Assembly (NCBI RefSeq): GCF_040412425.1
Contig: NC_089789.1
Location: forward strand, 41,969,606-42,033,605
DNA: 64,000 nucleotides
Direction of reading: 5' to 3'
Source of the DNA: Macrobrachium rosenbergii
Taxonomy: Eukaryota > Arthropoda > Malacostraca > Decapoda > Palaemonidae
Shown here: positions 14,072-26,399 of the stretch, piece after piece
Layout of the letters: each line of letters begins with the position of its first letter
How positions within the stretch are numbered: the stretch's first letter is position 1
Notes under the pieces: model-generated
What the model saw: only the letters and a program-made list of their open reading frames with translations
Databases searched by the model: none
What the model was told of the DNA's origin: nothing
Made by a program: the position numbers and the translations under genes

Positions 14072-15388
14072 GCTGTCATGCACTGAAGTGTCATAGGTGG
14101 CACTTTGTAAATTTCCTTGTCCTAAGTGTGGTATAGTGTGAAAAGTAGTGACGGCCTCTGGAGCTCGGCATAGTCTACATGGATGATAATGATGAATGTA
14201 TAATCCGCTTATCGACATTTTAAAAATGATATCCTCCTAGGGACTTCGTTTAATAACATCCTTTACACTGTTATGTCTTTATAGCTTGCTTTTTGTCAAA
14301 CCTTGGTCACGGTTGTTTATTTAACAGCACACACGCGTAGGTAGGCCTACACACATAAGTCTATACACACATGCGAAGGAAAACGGAGTTCAGAGAGGCA
14401 ACAGAAGAGCACCCAAACCATACTGCCGTAAGAAAAGATGAGAACTCCTTTTTCGCCATAAACGAAAATAAAGTACCCAGCTATTTACCTGTGCTAAAGG
14501 GCAGGTAGCCTTCCTTCCTCATGACAAACTTTCCTCTGGACTAAGCCAGCGTTCAGGGAGAAACAAATCAGGTTGATCCCAGTACCTTGGATCCGGAATG
14601 GATAGATGCTGTTACCGGGATGATCATGCTTCCCTGGGGAAAAGTAAAGAAGAACTGGAATCATGTACAATCATCAAAACGTGTTTGAACTTCAGTTATT
14701 AGTATTATCATCATTCAGGAGATGAGCCTATTCATATGGAACAACCTCAGGGCCATTGACTTGAAATTCTCTCTTACTTGCCCAGTTAACATGGGTGGAG
14801 GAATCAGACTTTTGTGAATGGTAGAGATAATCTGTTATGTTGTTGAAAGTAATTCTTACCTTAGGGATCTTATACCCAGCTAGAACCACGTCCTGACCGG
14901 AGAGTGAGGTAGGCCTACGTTGGTGAGACTAGACATGCGAAGGACTTCGTTGATCACGGCCTCAGTGTAGGGAATCCTTGAGGCAGAAATACGATTCAGT
15001 TACCTATCAACTCTAAAACAGGCCGGTCTCAAGACCGGATGAAAGAAAGACCATTGTGTATAAGGTTAGCGACTCTTCATTATGAAAATATCTGCAGCTT
15101 TAGCAGAGCTTTTAAAATTCCTAGAGATATGGTACTAATGGCAGTGGATTGAAAATAGGTAATCGGTTATCTTCTATAATGTTAGAAGTACTACGCTCAC
15201 CCATTGATCTCAAAGCATCCTGCTTTATATAGAAAACTTAATTAAGATTCAAAGAATAAATTATATTTGGCAATCATCAAAGGGTTTTGTCGCATTTGGT
15301 AATTTACAAGACAGGAGCGTTAGGCCCCTACGCCCTGTCCTTTTATCTCTTTTTCATTTCATCTTTTTTTTTTTTTTTTTTTAGCTAC

Positions 15389-15569
15389 CTGGGTTTATCT
15401 CCAGCGTCACGAGACTGCCACTTGGGAGGCACTGTCCAGCTCCTCTTGCAGTTTCCGCTGCTTATCCGGATAGGCCGCCAGAGTAGAGGAATATCCACTT
15501 CATGGTGTTGTACGTCTCGTGTCGGTTCCGGCGAAGGAGCGTCGAACAGCACTATTCTCAAGTCAGTCT
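15389..15569 (-). pseudogene. I-helix exon of copy B, frame-shifted but stop-free
   Basis: It enters in frame (ETDLRIVLFD) and leaves in frame (GDKPR) with the same 181 bp as copy A, but about five small insertions and deletions in between put the interior in the wrong frame. The motif that should read AGxDTT reads APSPEPTRD. The shifted stretch happens to contain no stop. Confidence 0.7.
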
Positions 15570-16490
15570 CTGAGAAGCCAGAAAATAATGTCACTAAATA
15601 CTCAAGCAGCACTCCAACTAATGGACGCAGAGAGTTAGGAAGAATATGTTTATGCCTTTGGTAAGGTGCTGATCAAATTTGGAAGCTATAAAACCTGAGA
15701 TATGTCTGCCAGAGAACCACGTGACAACGCAGTGAATTAGACCTATGTTGTTGCTGAAACTGATAAACTATCACAGGCGGTGAAGTTCATATCCTTAGCG
15801 ATAGAAACTTATCTACAGACTCTATAGCACCCTATCAGTTTCGTCGCAAAGGAAGCGAGCCTTTATGATCTTCATGATGTTCTTAATGGGGCAGATTTAA
15901 AGTTCGTTTCCCTAAAGCATTATTATATTTAGTATATATTTTGTACCAGTTGTGGGTTAAAGGGCTTTCGACCATTCTCTACAGTCACTGATACTAGTAA
16001 TTGTGTTGGCTTTGGGCTTGGTACTTTTCCCAGATTAGTCGATTGTTAAAAGATTGCTGGAGAAAATTTTTTTGGGCTTTGGTTTTCATGATACAGTATA
16101 TGCATACATACACACACACATATATATACATGTATAAATATGTATATATATATGTTTATATATACATATGTGTGTGCAAACAGAAAAAATAGAACCAAGG
16201 ACTTTAGCAAGAAATGGAAAGACTAAAAATATACAAGGGGCAGAAGCAAAGTGAGGAAACTACCGTTGCGAACGCCCCAGCCTCCCCGGATTTTCCCCCT
16301 GTCCTTCATCTCCAGGAGGTAGGCGTCGATCAGGTCCTTCAGGTCGTCAGGATTCAGGGACTCTTTGTGTTCCGTGATCATCTCCTGCAGGAGGGAAAGT
16401 TTTTTGCTTTTTTGAATGGAAGGAAATTTTAAAGCGGAAATCTGCATAGTAAGCATAGGCAATGTATTATATGTATATATGTATGTCTAT

Positions 16491-16492
<2 letters not shown>

Positions 16493-16567
<75 letters not shown>

Positions 16568-16608
16568 ATTTATTCATTTTTATATAACAGATTAACATTA
16601 TATTATAT

Positions 16609-16655
<47 letters not shown>

Positions 16656-16690
16656 TATATATAGATAGATAGATAGATAGATCGATAAAT
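16493..16690. repeat. (TA)n / (GATA)n compound microsatellite in copy B intron 5
   Basis: Two TA blocks (16493-16570, 16613-16652) followed by GATA units to about 16682. Confidence 0.95.
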
Positions 16691-17123
16691 GTATATATCT
16701 TTTATTGCACGTGCAACCATCAAGCTCCTGCAAATGCGGAATTAAACCACCGCCCACCTGAAAGAATTCGTGGAACTTGTCCATTATCTCGACCAATCTA
16801 TCCACGTCGAAGAGGGCGCGGAAGACGAATTTCGGCAGAAGGGCGCTCGTCCATGGCATCATGTCCGCCACTAACAGCTTGTTCGACGCAGGGATGGAGT
16901 CCGCTATCAGCTGTCGTAAATATCGGTGTTTGGGACTCTTGATGTCGAAGTGTTTGTCTGGGGGTTGGGGGGAAAGGTGAGAAATGTACTCTTTTTTTTT
17001 TTTTTTTTAGAAACGTTACTTCATTTTTTTTCTATATATAAACTGTTTTTCCTTTACAACACGTCACTGCCATGTTCATATTTCGACTTGGAGCGAAGAT
17101 TATCCGAACATAAAGAATATAAT

Positions 17124-17565
17124 ATTATATCCACAAAAATTGTCCCACTGTTTAGAATATATATCCACGAACATTATCCCATTGTGTAGAATATGTATAT
17201 ATATCCACGAATTTTACCCTGCAGTGTAGAATATATATATACACAAACATTACCACACATTGTAGAATAGATATCCACAAACATTGTTCCACTGTTTAGA
17301 ATAGACATCCACAAACATTGTCCTACTGTTTAGAATAGATATCCATAAACAATGTCCCACTGTTTAGAATAGATATCCACAAACATTGTCCTACTGTTTG
17401 GAATAGCTATCCACAAACAATGTCCCACTGCTTAGAATAGATATCCACAAACATTGTCCCACTGTTTAGAATAGATATCCACAAACATCTTCCCACTGTT
17501 TAGAATAGATATATCCACAAACATTACCCCACAGTGAATTTATATCCATAAACATTATCCCATTT
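17124..17565. repeat. Minisatellite, ~34 bp unit, ~12 copies
   Basis: Unit GAATAGATATCCACAAACAT followed by TGTCCCACTGTTTA, with scattered substitutions. It lies in intron 4 of P450 copy B and is absent from copy A's intron. Confidence 0.9.
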
Positions 17566-19440
17566 GCAGCTGATTATATCGTATCCCAGAAACCTAGACT
17601 AAAACGAAATAGCACTCGATTAGTTACTTAGTCTTTTATGTATAGTCTTGTAAAAGACTAAAGAAAAAAAAGGAGACTAATTTAATGTTTAATATCATCT
17701 GTTTAAACTGTCTACTCTGCTTCATCTAGTTCAACCATAATCATATATGTTAAGTCGCACTAACGGACCTAAAGTTACCGGGGACTTCCGTACTTATCTG
17801 CTACCATATTGAGGTTATTTTTCCCCACGCCACCATTTGAGGTGTGATACATTTTCAAATGTTTCTCTTAAATTGAATGTCAAGTTTAGAGTACGGGTTA
17901 GTTTCAGTTAGCGGCTACGCGGAATTGCTTTTGATTGAATATATCTAGAAAATATTCAAGTGCTACAGTATTATCATTCGGTTCAGTGGGACTATGTTAA
18001 TTACTCCCGTACACATTCTCTTCACATCGGAAGAGGCATTTTCCATATTATACTTTTAAAATCACATCATTGCAATCATGTTACGAAATAGGCTCATGAT
18101 GAATCCCGTACTTGCAGTCATTTTCCAGATGATGTTCATGATGACAAAGTTCAGAGCCTCGGCGATGGGCTGTGCCTTGCCCTCTTGCTCCTTCAGGGCC
18201 TCGACGAGAATCTCGGCCTGTTCTTGGACCGCCTCCACCAGGCGGGACTTGCCCATGCCGAGGTCTCGCAGTTGATGCAGGATGAAGCGGCGGTTGGTTT
18301 GCCAGATACCGCCGTTACTTCCGGAAATACCTGGAAAGAGCGCGAAAAAAATAATTAAGGATTAAGACATGTAATAGGAGGGACTCTCCTTAACTTGGGA
18401 GGGCCTGAAGTGACGAATCCAAAGGGATTCGTTAAATATAGCCAGATATTCCTGGTTTCAGACGCAACAGCATTAGACCAATAGGCCTATAACTTAGGGC
18501 AATGTCATATGACCTCGTTTTCTGGCATCTTTTTGGTATCACTCTCCAAATCTTGTACGAACTAGGCAAAACTGTACGTAAAATTCTTCGTGCCCGAATG
18601 ATATTAGAATTATTTGCTTACATGGGACTAAACTGCCACTAAGAAAAATCTTAGTCTAAGACTAAGGTGTCCATTTGATTAATCACAAAAATTATTCTAT
18701 TTTCCAGTGGAAGCAAATACTCACCATAAGCAGTTTTTTCGAAGAATTTGAACAATTCCATGTCGGGTCTGTCGATGTAATCTGGACCGCTGAAAATCTG
18801 CTTGACCAAATGGTAGTCGTGAATGAAGATTTGAAGTCTACCTCCGAATTTCCATCTGAAATTGAAGGAAGCAGAAATGGTCGCTGGTGACTCCTTTTTG
18901 AGTTTTATTCCGGAGGGGAAATCTGGATAAATGAGGGCTGGGGATAATCTGACGAAATAAATGACGAGGAAAATCTGGTGAAAGATGTGGTGAGGAAATC
19001 TGGTTAAGGAAACTTTCAGGGAATGAGGAAAATTTTGAAAAATGTTCTGATGAAAATCTCGGACAACACTTTATATAATGTAATGTTCTTGTGGAGCTTT
19101 ATGGGAAAAAAGAGAGAATCAAAAAAAAGAGAAAATCAAAAGGGGGAAAAAGGAAGAAGCATATCTACCTTTCGAAAACTGGAAATAATAAGAATTAAGA
19201 GAAAACAAAAGCAGGTAAACAGTTCCGAAGCTTGGTTGGCTTTCTTCCACAGAGCCGGGAAGAAAGTCACCGAGAAGTGTAGGTCTAGGATACCTGACTT
19301 CCACAGAGTAGGACTCACATGTATATGTCACCGAACTCCTTCTGGAAGTCCTTCAGGACGTCGTCGATGTATTTTCCACTCAGGGGAACGTAGCCGATCA
19401 CAGGAAGGCCCCATCGTCCTGTTCAAGGTAGAAAGCAATG

Positions 19441-19590
19441 CTTAGGGTACTGTTAGTACTGCCTGTAGTACTAGTGCTATCTAGTACAATAACTAGTTTA
19501 CCAATAGTACTACTAGAAATACTAGTACTATCTAACACTATAAGTAGGTTACTATTAGTACTAACACTAGTACTATCTATTATTATTATT
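19441..19590. repeat. CTAGTA-rich triplication in copy B intron 1
   Basis: Three ~50-bp units of the type TAGTACTA...CTAGTACTATCTA. The homologous intron of copy A (4155-4200) has one unit (ACTGTTAGTACTAACACC), so this expanded after the duplication. Confidence 0.7.
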
Positions 19591-19930
19591 CCCTCGATCA
19601 AGCTTAGCTGAGATGAAGCTTGCTTCACCTGTGTATGTCTGTCAGTGAGCGTGACCAGCTCTAGATGGATTTTATGGAGCAAAAACACTCGCTGGCATAA
19701 GGCCAGCTTAATCATCATCGTCATTGTCAACCGTAGCAAGACCAAGATGAAAAACCGACGAATGATTTATATGATGATGCAACTCACTCACTCGCTTCTG
19801 TTACGTTTATGTCACGTAATTCTTTCTTATTCTTTTTTTTTAACTCACCAGGGGGAAGTCCCGAGGGCCTCTTCAGCGCCACCCACAGGAGTACTAGGGA
19901 AGTCACCAGTAAGAACAGTTCGATCAGCAT

Positions 19931-19960
19931 CGTGAATCAGCGGCAGTCCAACAGTTGAAC
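19931..19960 (-). promoter_or_regulatory. 5' UTR piece after a probable UTR intron (copy B)
   Basis: The minus strand reads TTCTATTACAG then 30 bases to the ATG at 19928-19930, matching the arrangement upstream of copy A. Confidence 0.4.
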
Positions 19961-20400
19961 CTGTAATAGAACCTTCAGTAACGTAATTGATGAATAATAT
20001 TTCCACAGAGACTGTGGAGAATCACTATAAAAACTACGTAAGTCTTTTCTTTATTAATATAGCTTCATTTTGCTAGGCTCTGAGCTTTTGTCAACGGAAG
20101 ATTATCCGTATAACTTTTACGGATATTCCGGATACGTTGTCACGTGTGTACTAAGTTAGTTCACCACTGGACAGATATCCCGGATACGTTGTCGCATGTA
20201 TACGCAGTTAGTTCATCTCTGGTTCAAGATGGTCGTGTTTATCTAAGATCCACTTATGGACTACACACTTGCATCGTAATAGCATCGCGTTACCCAGAAA
20301 GATCAGGGCTGCCAACGCTGACACCAGACCTCTTTTTATTTTATGTAGTTTTTTAATGTAACATTTACAAGTACTGTTTGGTAGCCCAGATTACATTCTG

Positions 20401-20402
<2 letters not shown>

Positions 20403-20467
<65 letters not shown>
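20403..20467. repeat. (TA)n microsatellite
   Basis: About 32 TA units. Confidence 0.95.
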
Positions 20468-20473
<6 letters not shown>

Positions 20474-20770
20474 TATGTGTTTTTTGTCTCAATTTAAAAC
20501 AAACATAAGTCTGAACAATAGCAAGGGAATATTCTGTTACATACGTATCACAGTCCTAAATACCATACATATGTATAAACACACACATGACTTATATAGT
20601 TGTGCATGCACGCGTCTGTACGTACAGTATGTCTATGTGTGCTTGTGTCTGTTACAGAAGTTTCACAGAAAACCCCCCAAAAAACCTACATACGCATAAC
20701 CACACATATGAATGTTTATTAATATATGTGTATATGTGTGCAAGCATCTGTTTGCTTGTATATGCGTTTG

Positions 20771-20779
20771 TGCGTGTGT

Positions 20780-20839
<60 letters not shown>
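20771..20839. repeat. (GT)n(GA)n compound microsatellite
   Basis: GT block to 20792, then about 23 GA units. Confidence 0.95.
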
Positions 20840-20842
<3 letters not shown>

Positions 20843-21061
20843 TGCACGTTTCTTATTTCTGCAAAATACTTTTTCAATATTAACACAGGAGCCGTGCGAT
20901 GTTATCTTACACATGTAGCCTAGACCCGCTGGAAACAAGAGAGAAAGGATGAAAAAAAAAAAAAAAAGAAGTTTGGGGAAAGTGGTAGCATAAAACGAAT
21001 TCCAAATCTGTAAATGCCAAGATAAAAATTTACAAAAAAAAAAAAAAAAAAAAAAACTCAT

Positions 21062-22145
21062 GGTCACACCTGACGAAGAACTGAGGTTGATTCATCATTA
21101 TCTTCATCATCATCATTTCAGCCTTCAAAAGTGCTCTGTGCCACTGTTGTTTATGTTGGTCTAAGTCATCTCGCCAGCGGGTCTTTTGTCTTCCTCGGTT
21201 TCTTGTGTATCCTCGGGGCGCCCAGAAGGTTGTTCGTGATGTCTATCTGTTGTCTGTCATCCTGGCAATGTGTCCCCCCCAGTTCCACTTGGCCTTAGAC
21301 TAATGGTTTCAAGGATATCCTTTGCTTTAGTTTTCTGACGTTGCCAAGTCTATCCTTCCAAGTTAGATCTAGCAGAATTCTCTCATGTGCCCTCTGCAGT
21401 GCTCGTAGTTTCAGGAAGCTTTTTTGTTAGAATTTTCAGCCCCCATAGGTGACAGTGGCGAGGACACACTGATCATTTTTTTTAAGAGGATAGAAATCTT
21501 CTTATTTTTAACACTGTTGGCTCTTTGAAACGCCTGCCAACCGAGGGCTATTCTTCTTTTATTTCGCTCTCTTTGGAGCGTCATGTAGAGTTCGTTGTCA
21601 AGGTAGATGTAGTGAATCACTTCCTCAATTCGTTGATTTCAATTTCAAGTCATCTGATTTTCTGTATTTATTGTTCATGGCTTTAAGAGGCTTGCTTCAT
21701 TTAGCTCAGTTGAAGCTCTTCTTTGAGTGGGAACAACGATAATGATGTCCTCAGCAAATCTTAGGTGACTTAGGTATTCTCCATCAATTCTTATTCCTTT
21801 TTCTTGCCAGTTGAAAAGCTCTCTCCAGGCAACAGTAAACAGTTTGGGTGAGCTTGGCCCACCTTGTCTGACTCCTCTCTTGGTTAGAGTGGTTCTGAAT
21901 CCTTGTGGAGGCGAATAAATGATGTTGCATGGTCATAGATGTGACGGAGTACATTGATGTAAACTGAGTCAACTCCCAGTTCTTCCAGCGCTGACATGAC
22001 CTCAGTTTCGACCGAGTCAAATTCTTTGGTGTAATCTACAAGTGCTGCTACTAGTGGGATTTTATATTCGTTTGTTTTCTCAATGATCTGAGGTTGATTC
22101 AGGCCTGGGCTAAATACAGACACTGGATTGCCCACTTCCCGTTCA
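21062..22145 (-). mobile_element. RTE-clade LINE fragment (reverse transcriptase), degenerate
   Basis: The minus strand reads IIEKTNEYKIPLVAALVDYT, KEFDSVE, ALEELGVDSVYINVLRHIYD, then in shifted frames RGVRQG, SPKLFTV, GIRIDGEYLSHLRFAED and downstream AHERILLDLTWKDR. These follow the order of RTE reverse transcriptase motifs. The catalytic YxDD-type box reads FAED. Several frameshifts, no endonuclease domain in view: a 5'-truncated dead copy. Confidence 0.8.
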
Positions 22146-22239
22146 CCTTTGTCTCTTAAAAACTTTAGGGTAATTACATAGGCCTATATATATATAAAGA
22201 TGCAGAAAAAAGATGTGATGAGATTACGAGTAGGCCTAT

Positions 22240-22475
22240 GCTTTAAAAGTCCCCCCACCTCTTTTACCCGAGTACGTAGCTTGTCATGAGAGGTCACAAC
22301 AGCAACAGCAACAATAACAGCAAAACAACCGCAACTGCCATTAACGTTGATAGCCCCACACAAACCAGTAGTAGCGTAGGCCTAGCTTACCCCACATCTT
22401 TTATCAGAGGTTGGGACTTGCATGAGAGGTTACAACGACAACAACAACAGAAAAACAACCGCTAAACAGCAACAG
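22240..22475. repeat. Direct duplication with (CAA)n-type tails
   Basis: CATGAGAGGTCACAACAGCAACA...AAACAACCGC at 22285-22335 recurs as CATGAGAGGTTACAACGACAACA...AAACAACCGC at 22420-22465. Confidence 0.65.
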
Positions 22476-23266
22476 AAAAACGACGACAAAAACAACAACA
22501 ATCTATAAATTTCAATGGAGACTCCCCGCCCCTCCCCCGTCAAAAGAGGGAGGAAGGGAGGATTTCTGGTGAAAAACTCTACGGTTTAAACACTCCATAA
22601 AATACCAATAACTTTCTGGATGGATTAGATTAGAAGATTCAACCGGCCTTATGCCAGCACGGAGCCTTGCCCCGTGTCAGCCCGTAAGTGTTATGAGATG
22701 TGGAAGGGCGTAGGAGATCTAGTGTGGACCACCGTTTCCTGTCCGACCAACAGAGACGCTTTCAGAAGTGTTTACGTTTTAATTCGTTGGCCGTGAATGC
22801 ATTCAGTTCTGTTCACTATTAGTACAAATACTAGTACTACTACCACTGCTACTGCTATTACTAGTGATCAAATAGGACTCATGCTACCAATACTAGTACT
22901 AGTAGTAGTAGTAGTAGTAGTAGGAGTAGTTGTAGTAGTGACTTTAGTAGCAACAAACAAATGGAGAAACCTGAACTATCAAACTGTTTAATGGCGGACG
23001 CGAGTCAGCTAAACAAACACTGCTTAGTTCCAGAGAAAATAAATAAACAGAAAAATAAACAAATAATTAGATAATTGAATAAATAAATAAACGAAAAGTC
23101 TCCAGTGACGCCGTGAACTCCTTCAAGTCGTCTCTCGAAGGAGGAAGAATTACGGACAAGGACGTTTGTAAAGTCTAATGCTGGATAAACGTCAACAGTC
23201 GCTGCCAACTTTATTTTAACATTTGATGTTAATCTTTGGTGTGTTAAGTACGTACGTCGTATTGTA

Positions 23267-23341
<75 letters not shown>
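23267..23341. repeat. (TG)n(TA)n microsatellite
   Basis: Short TG block then about 32 TA units. Confidence 0.95.
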
Positions 23342-23343
<2 letters not shown>

Positions 23344-23570
23344 CAAAAACCTACCTGTCTTTTTCCCTACTTCAATAATTCGCTTCACAAATCGCGGATA
23401 AGGTCTACCGATAGTTTCTTTCCGCTCTGCGTATCTATTGTATTCCCCTGGACTATCGGTACTCAAGTAGTCAGCCACACTACCCTGCACTGATGCCCTC
23501 ACTATCGTCCGTTCCCTGGGTAGACTATCGGTCATCCTGTGCCCAAATGTCGTACAGCAAACACGGGTTA
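23342..23570. repeat. Dispersed repeat downstream of (TA)n, copy 2
   Basis: Second copy of the unrecognised family at 10296-10560, ending with the same CCCAAATGTCGTACAGCAAA. Confidence 0.55.
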
Positions 23571-23754
23571 GATATTTCATTTTTTTATATTAATATATTA
23601 AGTCGTTATCTAGGATTTATCAGTAATCAGTCACTGTCTCTGTGATAGCACAGTTGATGTAGATCGCCTCTTAAAAGAGGGAAGGTTCACGAGAACTTGG
23701 AAATACAGAAGTAGGAAGGGAAAACCAAATCCTGGTACGGTGAATTGTCAGTTA

Positions 23755-23756
23755 TT

Positions 23757-23811
<55 letters not shown>
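23755..23811. repeat. (CT)n microsatellite
   Basis: About 27 CT units. Confidence 0.95.
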
Positions 23812-23815
<4 letters not shown>

Positions 23816-23976
23816 GTCGAAAGAGATCACCCCCATGTCAGAGGAAAGGGGCCTCCTTGGTGCAGATCTGGAGGAGACTTCGATGGGCATCTTCTGGTAT
23901 GTCAAGGGGGCGTGGCATCCATTGATAGACTCTTCCTAAAACAATATCGATGGTCGCGTCCACGGTTCGTTGGTGA

Positions 23977-23991
23977 ATATATATATATATA

Positions 23992-24047
<56 letters not shown>

Positions 24048-24104
24048 ATGTATGTATGTAATATGTATGTAATGTATATATATGTATATATACATATATA
24101 TACT
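23977..24104. repeat. (TA)n / (TATG)n microsatellite
   Basis: TA tract to 24034 then imperfect TATG units. Confidence 0.95.
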
Positions 24105-24438
24105 ATATTGTAACTTCCACTGCACCACCACTCTAGGCTCGGGATGATAGTCAAAGATTTCGTCAGTTTATTTTAACTATCTCTAATCAGTATTGTATCA
24201 ACAACAACAAACATTCACTATTCCACACCCCATCGAAACAATCTCCACTCCCATTATAAACGTTTAATTGCTCTCAATAACTTATCTTGAATACCATAAT
24301 ATATTCTCAACACCATCTTTATCGATTCTTCCTTAAGCTTTTTCTCAGTTCACGTCTACTTCATTCACCTTCTTCCACTTACTTGCAAAGTTCTTGCATA
24401 CCTATTTCGTGACGAAGACTTGACCCATCCATTTTAGT

Positions 24439-24548
24439 TCCGTTGCTAGGTAACCAATTGGTTCTTAGCCACGTAAAATAAATCTAATCCTTCGGGCCAG
24501 GCCTAGGAGAGCTGTTAGTCAGCTCAGTGGTCTGGTTAAACTAAGGTA
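24439..24548 (+). repeat. SINE S1, 5'-truncated copy
   Basis: Matches the 3' half of the element at 5963-6230 from GTTGCTAGGTAACCA to GGTCTGGTTAAACTAAG. Confidence 0.75.
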
Positions 24549-24764
24549 TACTTAACCAACTTCCTAGTTTAAACCAACCCTGCTCTAGTCCTTTCAGTCC
24601 CTCTGTCATCTGGTTTATATTCAGTCAAAATCCTACTATACATCTTCCCTGGTATGCTGTGTAATGTAATGACCCTGTAATACTTGCAGTTGCTTCTGTA
24701 CCCTTTTATTGTTTACAACAGAACAGTTATTCCTCTCGGCCATTCCTTCAGCGCTTTTCTGCTA

Positions 24765-25085
24765 TCCAGACATACCTTACAAATCCTGGTCAGCTTCTCA
24801 GTTATACTGTCACAGACGCACTTTTCCATGATCTAGACATACCTTACAAACCCTGGTCAGCTTCTCAATTGCACTATCACCAATACACTTTTCCAAGATA
24901 TTGGCATATACTTACAAACCCTGGTAAGCTTCTCAATTGCACTATCACCAATACACTTTTCCACGATATGGACATACCTTACAAACCCTGGTCAGCTTCT
25001 CAATTTATCACCAATACACTTTTCCACGATATGGACATACCTTACAAACACTGGTCAGCTTCCCAGTTACACTATCACAGACGCA
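24765..25085. repeat. Minisatellite, ~68 bp unit, 5 copies
   Basis: Unit GACATACCTTACAAACCCTG, GTCAGCTTCTCAATTGCACT, ATCACCAATACACTTTTCCA, CGATATG. A plus-strand frame runs through it with a repeated peptide, but there is no start context or other support for a gene. Confidence 0.9.
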
Positions 25086-25388
25086 CTGTAATCCCATCAA
25101 CATCCTTACTTAAACTATTTCCACTTCTTCGCATCTTCAAAATAGTCTCTGCATCGACTCAGAACTGCATCAGCTTTGTCCAGCATCTATCTGCTTGAAT
25201 CTTTTATTCTGAGAGCCATTTGTTCATTAGTCTTTCTCTCTCTCTCCATTTCCTTTCCTGTTGAAAACCTATTTTTTTATTCTTCTTAAAGTTCTTGTCT
25301 TCCTTCTATCTATTTTAATTGTTTTCTCTTTCATATTCACGTTCTTCTTGACTAACCCATTCATCCCTCCTGCGTGCTTCTACATGTG

Positions 25389-25389
25389 C

Positions 25390-25488
<99 letters not shown>

Positions 25489-25517
25489 GAAATAGATACA
25501 TGTATATATATATACTG

Positions 25518-25553
<36 letters not shown>

Positions 25554-25569
25554 TATAGATATGAAATAG

Positions 25570-25633
<64 letters not shown>

Positions 25634-25650
25634 ATAATATATATATATGT
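25389..25650. repeat. (TA)n and (CA)n compound microsatellites
   Basis: Three TA blocks separated by AATAGATACATGTA and a 22-bp (CA)n. Confidence 0.95.
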
Positions 25651-26399
25651 GAGTGAAGTTTGTCACATGCAACATGACACTTTTTTATTATTCACAAATA
25701 TTAAGCCACAAATTTCTTTTGATATCCGGTTGACAATGGCACGGGAATAACTTCCACTCATGGGCAATTATAAGTGATGAGTGCGCACGCGCGCACGCGC
25801 AATACACAAGATACAAAAGTGAGCCCCAGTGGGCAATCCCATACTCAGCGTCTGGGCATTTAGATCTGAAGGAACAATTATTTTTAATAAAATAAATTTT
25901 ATTATTGACCTAAAGCGTAGTATATCAAATATTAAATATCAATAATTACCGAGTTATAGAAAGTGTATCGACAACCAGGCTTTTATTTTAAAGTGCATTT
26001 ATTATTAGGTGATAGCACGTAAATACATGTGTTCGCAATGTGTGGCTACAGAGCTTATCTGATTTGCAATTACGATAAAAAAATAATTATTATGACATTA
26101 ACGCTTAATTGTGCATTTGATCTCCTAAGCTCATGTCGCTATATTTTCGAGAATCTTCCAATTTACCTTCCAGACTGTGTTGTTAAAATAAAGGAAAAAC
26201 CTGAATAAATGGTCGCAATTGAAAAATTTCTTTCGAGACGAATTATAGCCTGTGGCTATAATTAAAGTGACGGCGATTCATACCCACTGAGACTTATATG
26301 GCTGTTTAAGGATTGTAGTTACTACGAATAAGTGTAAATCTTCTAACGGGTCGCTTTTTGCAGCTCTTGTCATTTGGCACATTGACCAAAATCGGAGAG
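25651..26399. other. Intergenic between simple repeats and CDC27 upstream region
   Basis: AT-rich with a GCGCACGCGC tract near 25790; no gene seen. Confidence 0.4.

Larger units (their letters stand above)
13641..19930 (-). pseudogene. Cytochrome P450, CYP2 clan (CYP2L-like), copy B; probably decayed
   Basis: Tandem paralogue of the P450 at 121-4413, same strand and exon plan: 19849-19930, 19319-19418, 18725-18855, 18112-18330, 16758-16957, 16264-16384, 15389-15569, 14860-14976, 14489-14633, 13641-13828. Exons 1-5 (732 bp) are open and in phase: anchor MLIELFLLVTSLVLLWVALK, hinge GLPPG, helix-C WQTNRR. Exon 10 is intact, with the cysteine-ligand motif KRSCVG, and ends in TGA at 13641-13643. 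Relative to copy A, exon 6 has net -3 from two G-run indels, exon 7 has about five small indels that cancel, exon 8 has -1, and exon 9 has +1 then -1 with a TGA between. The I-helix AGSDTT is lost to a shifted frame and the first heme-loop glycine is serine (FST for FGT). Without those lesions it would encode ~494 aa. Assembly error is possible for G-run indels, but the clustering in exons 6-9 favours real decay. Confidence 0.75.

Noticed and set aside
13585..14218. Long minus frames with SLSLSL near P450 copy B
   Set aside because: They cross the (GA)n tract in an intron and overlap the true heme exon in other frames.
17124..17565. Regular ~34-bp repeats resembling a CRISPR array
   Set aside because: Units are contiguous without unique spacers and sit in a eukaryotic intron: a minisatellite.
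19023..19445. 140-codon plus-strand frame
   Set aside because: Lies antisense over exon 2 of P450 copy B and its intron, with Lys/Arg-rich low-complexity content.
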